Part shown: one piece after another, positions 42,668 to 50,023 of the stretch
Layout: each line of letters begins with the position of its first letter
Numbering within the stretch: the stretch's first letter is position 1
From: an uncultured Prevotellaceae bacterium
GTDB lineage: Bacteria; Bacteroidota; Bacteroidia; Bacteroidales; Bacteroidaceae
Assembly: GCA_947167935.1 (NCBI GenBank)
Contig: CAMVJU010000002.1
Location: 62,001-126,000, forward strand
DNA length: 64,000 nucleotides
Direction of reading: 5' to 3'
Made by a program: the position numbers and the translations under genes
Notes under the pieces: generated by a model
Seen by the model: only the letters and a program-made list of their open reading frames with translations
Databases searched by the model: none
What the model was told of the DNA's origin: nothing

Positions 42668-43031
42668 TATATAATGTAAAACGAAAACAACAAGACGGAC
42701 AATGAGCGGATAGACCGACAGACATAGAACGACATAAGGAAGCGTTCTTGCTCTGGCAAGCGTCCCAAGGGCCGAGCGGACTTTTTGATTCTTGATTCAG
42801 AAATTTCGCCAAAATATCTCGTGAGAAGAAAAAGGTTGATGCTCGCGTTTAGGCGCGGGCTGAGACTTTATCTGGGAGAACGGCGTTTGGCGATGCCTCT
42901 GAATCGGATGTAGAATCAGACTCGCGCCGATTTTTGCCCTGCGATTAGGAAAGTTTAACGTCCGACGGTGCAAGATTTCCGACTTTCGGCGTTTAATCAA
43001 GTAGAACGTTAACAACAAAAATATAAAGATA
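42668..43031. other. Intergenic stretch with possible interspersed repeat
   Basis: No gene supported. The part at about 42790-42995 is open on the minus strand over 60 codons of Arg/Pro-rich sequence (for example LNFPNRRAKIGASL) that lacks any domain and looks like a dispersed non-coding repeat. No TAnnTTTG element precedes the lipoprotein ATG. Confidence 0.35.
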
Positions 43032-43862
43032 ATGAAAACAATGAAGATTTGGAGAGTCGCCTTTGCGATGCTTGCTGCCTTCTCCCTCGCCTCTTGCAGC
43101 AGCGACGATGACGACAAGGATACTACCAAGGAAATTATCATGAATGTTTCCGCTGAACCGGGCGTTATGTACGACCTTTTCGACAGCATGGGAGAACATC
43201 CCATCGAGTGTATGCAAGTGATGACGGAAGACGAGCCAGGACAATGGCAGTACCTATACTTCAGTGAAGTCAAGGGCTTCACTTATGAAAGAGGTCATGA
43301 ATACGTGCTGCGCGTGAAGCGGACTATTCTGGCCAACCCTCCCCAGGATGCCAGCAACCGTACATACGAGCTGGTGCGCATCCTCGCCGACAAGAAAGTG
43401 GAAGATGTGGCAGAACCTGTGGAGAAAGAGGTAAAGACAGAAGCCGACATAGAGTATGAGCAGCAGTGCCCGGTAGAGAAGTATGCCATAGCCAAAGGTG
43501 GTGAATATATGGTGGATGCCGATGGCAAGGTGACATACGCCGACGGCACGCCTACTCCAGAATTTGACAAGCATGCACAAATCTACTTGGAGAACATTCT
43601 CGACAAGAGCCATCCGCTATGGCAGGCAGGTGCCCGTTATATGGCAACCTACGCCTATGTGCTCTCACCGCTTACTGATGAGATACGCCTTGTGCCGAGC
43701 AATCATTCTTGCTTCCTCTTCAAGAACATACTAACCGAGAGCGAGATGACCCACGTACAGCAATCGATGAAACAGGGCGAGACGCTGCACTACCACCTTA
43801 TCCTCGCCAATGTCTATAAGCGTGGCATACAAAAAGTGGAGTTTACGATAAAGAAGAAATGA
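43032..43862 (+). CDS. DUF4377 lipoprotein
   Basis: 276 residues, lipobox Cys C22 (SLASCSS), then an Asp-rich spacer. Residues about 35-125 fit DUF4377 (ECMQVMTEDEPGQWQYLYF, KGFTYERGHEYVLRVKRTI, NRTYELVRIL). The C-terminal 130 residues are a second, unnamed domain. Function unknown; probably periplasmic or surface. Its stop overlaps the next ATG by four bases. Confidence 0.78.
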   Translation: MKTMKIWRVAFAMLAAFSLASCSSDDDDKDTTKEIIMNVSAEPGVMYDLFDSMGEHPIECMQVMTEDEPGQWQYLYFSEVKGFTYERGHEYVLRVKRTILANPPQDASNRTYELVRILADKKVEDVAEPVEKEVKTEADIEYEQQCPVEKYAIAKGGEYMVDADGKVTYADGTPTPEFDKHAQIYLENILDKSHPLWQAGARYMATYAYVLSPLTDEIRLVPSNHSCFLFKNILTESEMTHVQQSMKQGETLHYHLILANVYKRGIQKVEFTIKKK

Positions 43863-44476
43863 GAACAATGAAAATCTGGAGAAAATCGCGATTAAGCGAG
43901 TGCCATGCAAATTTGTTTGCGAATGGCCGAGTGAGAGCGATTTATGCAATCGCCTTTGCGATGTTTGCAACCCTCTCCCTCGCCTCTTGCAGCAGCGACG
44001 AACCACAATGGGCTGACCCAGAGGCACACGAAAAGACGGAGCAACTGCGGGAGCAATACACGCCGTACATCGTGGGTACGTGGCACTACGAGAAAACCAT
44101 AGAGAAGCAGCGGGCATTCGAGCGAATGACGTTCAATGCTGACGGAACGCTCAACGGAAGGCGCAAATGGCAGTCGCGAAAAGTCGTAACCATCGACGGA
44201 CAGGAGCAGTACACCGACTGGGAGGACATTCCCGACGAGAACGGTACATTCACAGGCACATGGAACCTTGTATGGGAACGGAACAGCAGCGGCGTGGGCG
44301 AAAACCGAATCATTCTCTATGCCCTATGGGACGATGAGGACAATCCCATTATAGCGTATAGCCACAATCCACTCTTTGGCTATGCCGACGCAACCACTCT
44401 GCAATTCGCAGGCTATTGGCAGAACAGCGACGGTTGGACGAGTTACGAGCGTGGCGAGGCGGAACCAAGTTTCTAA
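43859..44476 (+). CDS. Lipocalin-like lipoprotein with repeat-extended signal peptide
   Basis: 205 residues, lipobox Cys C44 (SLASCSS). The mature part (about 60-195) has the GTWHYEK...MTFNADGTL...GTWNLVW pattern of small lipocalin-like beta barrels. The leader equals that of the upstream lipoprotein gene (MxTMKIWR ... AFAM ... LSLASCSSD) except for 23 inserted codons at 43883-43951. Translation is coupled to the upstream gene by an ATGA overlap. Confidence 0.75.
   Translation: MRTMKIWRKSRLSECHANLFANGRVRAIYAIAFAMFATLSLASCSSDEPQWADPEAHEKTEQLREQYTPYIVGTWHYEKTIEKQRAFERMTFNADGTLNGRRKWQSRKVVTIDGQEQYTDWEDIPDENGTFTGTWNLVWERNSSGVGENRIILYALWDDEDNPIIAYSHNPLFGYADATTLQFAGYWQNSDGWTSYERGEAEPSF
43883..43951 (+). 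repeat. In-frame interspersed repeat inside a lipoprotein signal peptide
   Basis: Relative to the upstream paralogous leader, the segment between the codons for IWR and AFAM is replaced by 69 bases encoding SECHANLFANGRV and flanks. Its centre is an imperfect hairpin, GCCATGCAAA and TTTGCGAATGGC. The insertion keeps the frame and leaves the lipobox intact. Confidence 0.75.
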
Positions 44477-44598
44477 TGCCCAGAAAGCTAGATTAGAGCG
44501 GAAATCACACCCGAAATAGACCATTTCCTATTAAATATTCATAAAATCGCATAAGGATGATACGCCGTGTGCGATTTTTTCGTGTCCGGCGGTCTGGG

Positions 44599-44682
44599 CG
44601 GAGGGATAAGTGTGGCACGGAAGGTTCGCGGCGGGCGGAGCGGAGGGATAAGTGTGGCGCGGAAAGTTCGCTGAGGGCTGAG
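44599..44682. repeat. Two 42-base tandem units
   Basis: CGGAGGGATAAGTGTGGC starts at 44599 and again at 44641. On the minus strand the units read as a 14-residue repeat (PRHTYPSAPPAAN-like). No start codon or promoter suggests a real gene. Confidence 0.7.
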
Positions 44683-44704
44683 GGGATGCAGAAATGCTGG
44701 CGGA

Positions 44705-44872
44705 TTTTATCAGAGACCGAGAGGGGATAAAATATGCAATTGCAAATTTATTGTTCGCTCGGGAGAAGCTAAAGTCTGCAATAAATAATTTTATGCCTAC
44801 TCGTTTTGGCATTAAATTGTATGACTACGACTTTATGTCTTTTCGGGCGACGATAAAATTCTTGTGGATATT
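44705..44872 (+). repeat. Four degenerate 42-base tandem units
   Basis: Units start at 44705, 44747, 44789 and 44831, each beginning TTTAT or TTTAT-like, with a TCG and a TAAA at fixed places. On the plus strand they read as a 14-residue repeat such as FMPTRFGIKLYDYD, open from an ATG at 44694 to 44909. The period and frame conservation hint at past or present coding, but there is no domain or promoter. Confidence 0.65.
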
Positions 44873-44945
44873 TGTGGGCGAAATCCTTGGCAGTGTGGCA
44901 GAAAATTAGTAAATTTGCACCGAAATCAGCAAAAGACGAAGGATT

Positions 44946-45449
44946 ATGTCGTACTATTCATGGAAGAAGCGGCCGCCGAGGGAGTTCCGGGGCAAGCCGC
45001 AGTGGACGCTGGACGAGGTGTATATCTCGCCCTTCACGGCGCGGCGGCGCTACGACGAGGAGGGTGTGATGCACTACGACGCAATAGAAAGAAACCTGCA
45101 GCCGACGGGCGTGGAGGTGATGGACCACTACCTGCGGCGGCTGTCGGAGGGCAAGGACGTGGTGAAGGACTTCTGCCAAATCTACGGGCTGCGGACGGAG
45201 GACTTGGACGCGCTCATCTTCATCCTGACGGGAATGTCGGGCCCCGACTTCCGCATGGCCTACCAGTTGCGGCTGGCCGACGACCTGCTGCGCTTCACCG
45301 ACCTGCCGCTCTCGGAGGTGGCGCGCCGTTCGGGCCTCGGCTCGCACACGAACTTCTGCGTCGTCATCCACCGGGAACGGAAGCAGACGCCCACGGAGCG
45401 GCGGACGGCACTGAGGCAGAAGGGGGATGCGGGGCGGTACAGGCTGTGA
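44946..45449 (+). CDS. AraC-type helix-turn-helix regulator
   Basis: 167 residues. The C-terminal about 70 residues carry the AraC double HTH pattern (DFRMAYQLRLADDLLRFTDL, then LSEVARRSGLGSHTNFCVVIHRERKQTP). There is no known ligand domain; the first 100 residues hold an unnamed helical region (MDHYLRRLSEGKDVVKDFCQ). GC content is higher than in its neighbours. A -7 element TAAATTTGC lies about 30 bases upstream, right after the 42-base repeats. Targets unknown. Confidence 0.8.
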   Translation: MSYYSWKKRPPREFRGKPQWTLDEVYISPFTARRRYDEEGVMHYDAIERNLQPTGVEVMDHYLRRLSEGKDVVKDFCQIYGLRTEDLDALIFILTGMSGPDFRMAYQLRLADDLLRFTDLPLSEVARRSGLGSHTNFCVVIHRERKQTPTERRTALRQKGDAGRYRL

Positions 45450-45509
45450 AATGGGCGTTGACATCGTTTAAAGCAACAAAAATATAAAAGCAAATAACAA
45501 CACAGAATT

Positions 45510-46073
45510 ATGAAGAGCTTCAAATCAACAGCGTGGCTATTGCCACAACCAGTACTGATTATCGGTACTTATGATAAAGACGGCAAGCCCAATGCAATGA
45601 ATGCTGCTTGGGGCGGTCAGTGGGATATGCACGAAATCATAATCTCGCTTGGTTCTCACCAGACGACTGACAACCTTGCTGAAAATCCAGAGTTCACCGT
45701 CGCTTTTGCCACTACAGAGACGATGGTAGCTTCAGACTATGTGGGCATCGTGAGTGGCAGGAACACTCCTGACAAGATGAAAAAAACGGGATGGTCTATT
45801 GAGAAGGCTCCTAACGTGAACGCTCCTGTGTTTAAGGAGTTCCCCATGACTTTGGAATGCCGGGTGAAGCAGAAGATTGACGAGAGTGAGACAGGTTATT
45901 ACCTCGTTGCAGAAATCGTCAACATCCTCTGTGATGAGAAATATTTGGCAGAAGACGGGAAACCAGATGTCGAGAAAATGGAACTTATCACTTTTGATCC
46001 TGTTCACCACACATACATCCAGCTGGGAAAGACAGTTGGCAAGGCATTCTCAGACGGGAAGCAAATGAAATAA
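45510..46073 (+). CDS. Flavin reductase-like FMN-binding protein
   Basis: 187 residues of the flavin reductase/flavoredoxin fold (split beta barrel, FMN-binding). LLPQPVLIIGTYDKDGKPNA, AAWGGQWDMHEIIISLG and NLAENPEFTVAFAT are the usual FMN-site segments. It probably transfers electrons between a reduced pyridine nucleotide or ferredoxin and a partner protein. It starts a same-strand run of genes reaching 48.9 kb. Confidence 0.88.
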   Translation: MKSFKSTAWLLPQPVLIIGTYDKDGKPNAMNAAWGGQWDMHEIIISLGSHQTTDNLAENPEFTVAFATTETMVASDYVGIVSGRNTPDKMKKTGWSIEKAPNVNAPVFKEFPMTLECRVKQKIDESETGYYLVAEIVNILCDEKYLAEDGKPDVEKMELITFDPVHHTYIQLGKTVGKAFSDGKQMK

Positions 46074-46093
46074 ACTTTCAATAGTACATAAGT

Positions 46094-46294
46094 ATGGATT
46101 TCCTGCCCAAAGACCCTGCCATATTGGTTTCGAGCGTTAATATGCTCCTTAGAGACGAGGAGTTTGACACACTGGAAGCACTATGTTTTGCCTTCAGCAG
46201 AGATCCAAAAGAGATAAAGGACTACCTTTATAGGAGAGGATTCGTCTGGAGTGAGCAACAGAAACAGTTCAGGCCCATAGGCTACGGCCAATGA
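46094..46294 (+). CDS. DUF4250 protein
   Basis: 66 residues: LPKDPAILVSSVNMLLRDE, then LEALCFAFSRDPKEIKDYL and the closing GFVWSEQQKQF. This is the whole DUF4250 family, short proteins of Firmicutes and Bacteroidetes with unknown function and an HTH-like helix pair. It overlaps the next ATG by four bases. Confidence 0.82.
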   Translation: MDFLPKDPAILVSSVNMLLRDEEFDTLEALCFAFSRDPKEIKDYLYRRGFVWSEQQKQFRPIGYGQ

Positions 46295-46536
46295 TTACGA
46301 AAGACAGCATAGAGACCGCATATAGCTTTCTGCATCAAAAGCGGAACGTCTATATTCATTCTACCCTCGACTGGCAGAAGGATGATATTGAGTATGCTAT
46401 TTCGTCCTATGTAGATGACATGAGCCAGGAACTGTATGAAGCCTTATCCAATGGTAGATCCGACTTTCTCAGAGACCACAAGAGGTTTGAGGAAGATATA
46501 ACAGTAGCAGTTGGACAATTAGAAAAAAAGCTATAA
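46291..46536 (+). CDS. Hypothetical small protein
   Basis: 81 residues, all helical and charged (SIETAYSFLHQKRNVYIHST, ISSYVDDMSQELYEAL). Not recognised. It overlaps both neighbours by 1-4 bases, so it is part of a coupled translation unit with DUF4250 and the 176-residue protein. Confidence 0.65.
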   Translation: MITKDSIETAYSFLHQKRNVYIHSTLDWQKDDIEYAISSYVDDMSQELYEALSNGRSDFLRDHKRFEEDITVAVGQLEKKL

Positions 46537-47066
46537 TGGAACAATTTGAAAATATAATACGCCAGGACTTGCACCAGTTCCTCCTTTCGATGAAGGAGGT
46601 TGATGAACGGTTGCCTGAATGTCCCGATGTCGAAGAGAAGTGGGAAGCAATAGCCAAAGCCTACATTCCCGACGGCATCAAGGAGTTCAATGACTATCCC
46701 ACCGCTTCACTAGGTTGGATGATGTATATTGGCATGGCCGTCGCTAAATACTGGGATGCAGAATGGGATATCTACTCAAAGATAGAGGACTTGTACGCCT
46801 ACATGAGAGAAAAACGAGGATATGACAGCATGGATGAATATATCCGTGAAGAAGTCCTGTTGCTCAGAGGCATTGACTATACGGTATTGGAGAAACTGAC
46901 AGGCGAATGTTCTTCCCGTGTCTATAACCTCCTGCGTCATCAGAATATAGAACCAGGGACTAAAGAAGCTTTCAATGCCTACGTTTCCTGTCTGCATCAG
47001 CTCTACCTGTTTGGAGCCGCCATGCAACTGAACAGAATGGGCTATCACATGACAAAGATGAATTAG
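46536..47066 (+). CDS. Hypothetical protein
   Basis: 176 residues, mostly helical, soluble (MEQFENIIRQDLHQFLLSM, DYPTASLGWMMYIGMAVAKY, CLHQLYLFGAAMQLNRMGYH). Not recognised. It starts on the last base of the previous stop and is followed after 1 base by the membrane protein gene. Confidence 0.65.
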   Translation: MEQFENIIRQDLHQFLLSMKEVDERLPECPDVEEKWEAIAKAYIPDGIKEFNDYPTASLGWMMYIGMAVAKYWDAEWDIYSKIEDLYAYMREKRGYDSMDEYIREEVLLLRGIDYTVLEKLTGECSSRVYNLLRHQNIEPGTKEAFNAYVSCLHQLYLFGAAMQLNRMGYHMTKMN

Positions 47067-47067
47067 G

Positions 47068-47457
47068 ATGAATAAGAAGAAAGCAAAGGTCATCTACAGG
47101 ACAGTTGGCTTGGCACTCACTGCACTGTGCTTCATACTGAGCTTCGTGTATCGTCCATACGCCTATTCGCACCATCTTAATGACTTTCATCTGGCTGACA
47201 GCTACACCAGTTTCTTCGGAGTCCCCATCATCGTATGCCTGACACAGGGCTTTTACCGCGAGGAGGGTGAAAAATGGAGTATTCCGAAGAACATCATTTA
47301 TGCCGTATTGATGTTTTTCGTCTGGGAAACCGTTGACGGCCTTCTCGCCAAGCGGATGGACTGGATAGACATCATTGCAAGCATTATCAGCGGCTGCCTT
47401 ATGTATGTACTGTATCTGGTTTTCGGTTTCAAGAATATTGGGAAGTACAAAGAATGA
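47068..47457 (+). CDS. Small membrane protein, four predicted helices
   Basis: 129 residues with hydrophobic stretches at about 11-28, 48-60, 73-88 and 98-120 (IIYAVLMFFVWETVDGLL, ASIISGCLMYVLYLVFG). No family recognised; the acidic VWETVDG within a helix recalls small VanZ-like proteins but this is weak. Overlaps the next gene by four bases. Confidence 0.65.
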   Translation: MNKKKAKVIYRTVGLALTALCFILSFVYRPYAYSHHLNDFHLADSYTSFFGVPIIVCLTQGFYREEGEKWSIPKNIIYAVLMFFVWETVDGLLAKRMDWIDIIASIISGCLMYVLYLVFGFKNIGKYKE

Positions 47458-48626
47458 GAATGGAACAAAGAACTATCCGCAGGGCTTCATTGCCGGAAGA
47501 TGCAGAGGGAATCATTGAAGTTTTCTCAGCAGCAAAAGCCATTATGGCCTCTTCGGGCAATGCGAACCAATGGAAAGACGGCTATCCCTCGTTGGATGTT
47601 GTACGGTCAGACATTGATCAGGGTGGTAGCTATGTCATTGAAGATGGTGGCAGTATTGTGGCTTACTTTGCGTTTCTGCCTTCCCCGGAGCCTACCTACT
47701 CCAAGATATATGATGGCGAGTGGATAGACGATGCCCTTCCCTACCATGTTATTCATCGTATTGCCAGCATTCCAGAAGCTCGCGGCATCTTCAAGAGCAT
47801 CATGGACTTCTGTTTTGCCCAAGATAGCAATATCCGTATAGACACCCATAGGGACAACCATATTATGCAGCACAACATCGAGAAGTATGGTTTTACTTGT
47901 TGCGGGATTATCCACCTTGACTCTGGGGGCGAAAGAATAGCATATCAGAAGAAAGAAGATACCATCAGAATCTTGTTCCTTCACGGCTTTTATGCCAGCG
48001 GTCAGTGCATACCTGCGGTGGCTTTACGAGAAGCATTCGATGGTCGTGCAGAGGTGATTACGCCCGACCTGCCGATGCATCCAAAAGAAGCTATCAGATA
48101 CATCCGCGAGCTATGTGACCGCGAGAAGCTTGATGTGCTGGTAGGCAACAGCTGCGGGTCATTCTATGCACAGATAGTCGCTCCGCTCATAGAAGTGCCG
48201 GCCCTGCTGGGCAATCCCCATTTCCAGATGACGGAGTTTCTGCAGCAGCGCATCGGCAAACATCAGTACAAGTCACCCCGAAAGGACGGATGTAAGGACT
48301 TTGTCATTGACGAACAACTGACAGCAGAGTTTGCAAATATGGAACTACACCAGTTTGACGGCTGCACGTCGTATGGTAAAGAGCATGTATGGGGACTCTT
48401 CGGTGAGCAGGACACGTTGGCACACTTTGAACCGCTGTTCCTGAAGCATTACACCCATTCGTTCCATTTCCCAGGAGGCCATACTCCGACAGCCGATGAA
48501 GTACGCAACTGGTATGTGCCGTTGATTGAGAAGATACTGCATTATACTGGAAAAACCACAGGAGAGCCAGGTTATCCTCATTTCATCGAACAACAATATG
48601 GCTTGGAAACTGAAATATCGCTGTAA
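47454..48626 (+). CDS. GNAT acetyltransferase fused to YqiA-like esterase
   Basis: 390 residues, two domains. Residues about 4-165 are a GNAT domain (RRASLPEDAEGIIEVFSAAK, GSYVIEDGGSIVAYFAF, then a motif A-like region and HNIEKYGFTCCGII). Residues about 172-375 are an alpha/beta hydrolase like YqiA: ILFLHGFYASGQ, nucleophile elbow GNSCGSFYA, acid in GLFGEQDTLAHFEP and His in FPGGHTPTADE. YqiA-like enzymes hydrolyse short acyl esters. The joined domains suggest paired acyl transfer and removal on one substrate. An alternative ATG lies two codons in. Confidence 0.85.
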   Translation: MRMEQRTIRRASLPEDAEGIIEVFSAAKAIMASSGNANQWKDGYPSLDVVRSDIDQGGSYVIEDGGSIVAYFAFLPSPEPTYSKIYDGEWIDDALPYHVIHRIASIPEARGIFKSIMDFCFAQDSNIRIDTHRDNHIMQHNIEKYGFTCCGIIHLDSGGERIAYQKKEDTIRILFLHGFYASGQCIPAVALREAFDGRAEVITPDLPMHPKEAIRYIRELCDREKLDVLVGNSCGSFYAQIVAPLIEVPALLGNPHFQMTEFLQQRIGKHQYKSPRKDGCKDFVIDEQLTAEFANMELHQFDGCTSYGKEHVWGLFGEQDTLAHFEPLFLKHYTHSFHFPGGHTPTADEVRNWYVPLIEKILHYTGKTTGEPGYPHFIEQQYGLETEISL

Positions 48627-48891
48627 GGCTTGTGGATACGAGGCCGAGGTGTATGACGGACGTGGTTTATTCCGTCAGCAGATAACAGCCATGTCCTGCC
48701 CAGACTGCAAGACCATCCAGAACATTGTGGTGGGTGGTATCATTGCCGATGTGGCTCCCTCCTATAGAAGCGAGGTGGGTCGTCTATGCTTACAGTGTGG
48801 CAGCGATAATATCAGGATTTGGGATATGAGGACCTGTCCGAAGTGCCAGGGTGAAATGGAAGATACAGGAGAAAGGGAATTCTGGACATGA
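48598..48891 (+). CDS. Zinc-ribbon protein
   Basis: 97 residues. Three CxxC-type pairs (CKAC, CPDC, CLQC) and a fourth (CPKC) would bind two zinc ions. The start MAWKLKYRCKACGYEAE overlaps the end of the fusion gene by 29 bases. No domain name assigned; last gene of the run that begins near 45.5 kb, and it converges on a GNAT gene. Confidence 0.8.
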   Translation: MAWKLKYRCKACGYEAEVYDGRGLFRQQITAMSCPDCKTIQNIVVGGIIADVAPSYRSEVGRLCLQCGSDNIRIWDMRTCPKCQGEMEDTGEREFWT

Positions 48892-48892
48892 C

Positions 48893-49486
48893 CTATAGCA
48901 CCAGATGTTTCATAGGGTGTCCTCCCCATTGGCTGTCATTGGCATACTGAAAGCCAATGGAAGCATAGAGAGCTTCACCGTCCGGGTTTCCTTTGTCAAC
49001 TAATAGTCCGACATGGGGGAGTCCCATCCTGTTGGCACGCTCTTTGGTGGCACTTATCAAACGGCTTGCGATTCCACGTCTGCGATAGCCAGGTAGAACT
49101 GCCAGTGAATCGAGATAGAGTTCTTGGACAAGCCAAGCGGCAAAGCCGAGCGCACCTGATTGTGTTTCGTCATCCATACCGGCATGATCCTTGCCTATGT
49201 GTTTCAAGGCCAGTTCGAGGAAAGGACGGCGCAGCTCATGCAGTATAGAACCATCGTAGCTGACAGAGATTCCAATGACCTTATCCCCGTCAGCGGCAAC
49301 AAGAGTGTTCTTATAGCTGTATTGTGAATCCTCACGCTCCACCAAAAGGGTCATCATCTTGCGAAAGTCCTCCAGGCCATATCCTTTTTCACAGAAATGC
49401 AGACAGCAATCATCCGTCATTGCCATCATAATCAGATGAGCTATATCTGTTGCCTGTCCTTTTGTTGCATTCTTAATCTCAATCAT
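48893..49486 (-). CDS. GNAT family N-acetyltransferase
   Basis: 197 residues. Motif A is ELYLDSLAVLPGYRRRGIAS (about 130-150), followed by GLPHVGLLVDKGNPDGEALY and the closing YASIGF. The length and the 45-residue insert before motif A fit the branch that includes spermidine/ribosomal-like GNATs. Substrate unknown. It overlaps the frameshifted GNAT gene by eight bases and is probably transcribed with it. Confidence 0.88.
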   Translation of the reverse strand: MIEIKNATKGQATDIAHLIMMAMTDDCCLHFCEKGYGLEDFRKMMTLLVEREDSQYSYKNTLVAADGDKVIGISVSYDGSILHELRRPFLELALKHIGKDHAGMDDETQSGALGFAAWLVQELYLDSLAVLPGYRRRGIASRLISATKERANRMGLPHVGLLVDKGNPDGEALYASIGFQYANDSQWGGHPMKHLVL

Positions 49487-50020
49487 TACGTTCTTCTAAA
49501 TTTTCTGGCCACCAAAACTTCTTTAACACGCTGGTATTGTCATTCCAATCCTGCAAAGTGAATGTACCAGGCCCCATCATCATAACAGTCATAGTGATGC
49601 CGCCGTAGCTGCGATAAACGTTGGTGTCACGGAACCCGTTGCGAAGATAGAAATTATGCCTTCTTTTTCTTTGTTCAGGGGTTGGACACGGTTCTTGGTA
49701 AGGACTCTCCATGTCAAGGACAAACGATTGTTCCTTGTATCTCTCTATCAGCAGGGAAAGGATCTGCTGACCTAAGCCTCTACCCCTTAACTCCTCACGG
49801 ACGGCAAAATACCAGAACCAGTTGAATGATGGTCTTGGTAAACAATTGTTAGGCCAATCAATTCATTTTCCTCATAGTAGGCAGTGAAGTCGAGGTGCAT
49901 CTGGTCTATCAGGCGCATCAAGTCAGGCCATGGAATCTGCTCGTTCTCAGGAAAGGCCGTTTGATAGAGTAGCCTTATCCGTTCATCAGCGTTGGCGGCT
50001 GTTATCTGTTCTTTCTTCAT
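49479..50020 (-). pseudogene. Frameshifted GNAT acetyltransferase
   Basis: The first part reads MKKEQITAANADERIRLLYQ to LIGLTIVYQD and then leaves the family frame. In another frame the sequence continues as SFNWFWYFAVREELRGRGLG (motif A) through YKEQSFVLDMES and FYLRNGFRDTN to the end. The shift lies near 49828-49834 and is explained by loss of about one base. Otherwise both halves are well preserved, so the event is recent, or a sequencing error. Confidence 0.8.
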
Positions 50021-50023
50021 AGT

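Noticed and set aside
44531..44909. Open frames over the 42-base repeats as genes
   Set aside because: They consist of repeat units, with no domain or promoter; listed as repeats instead.
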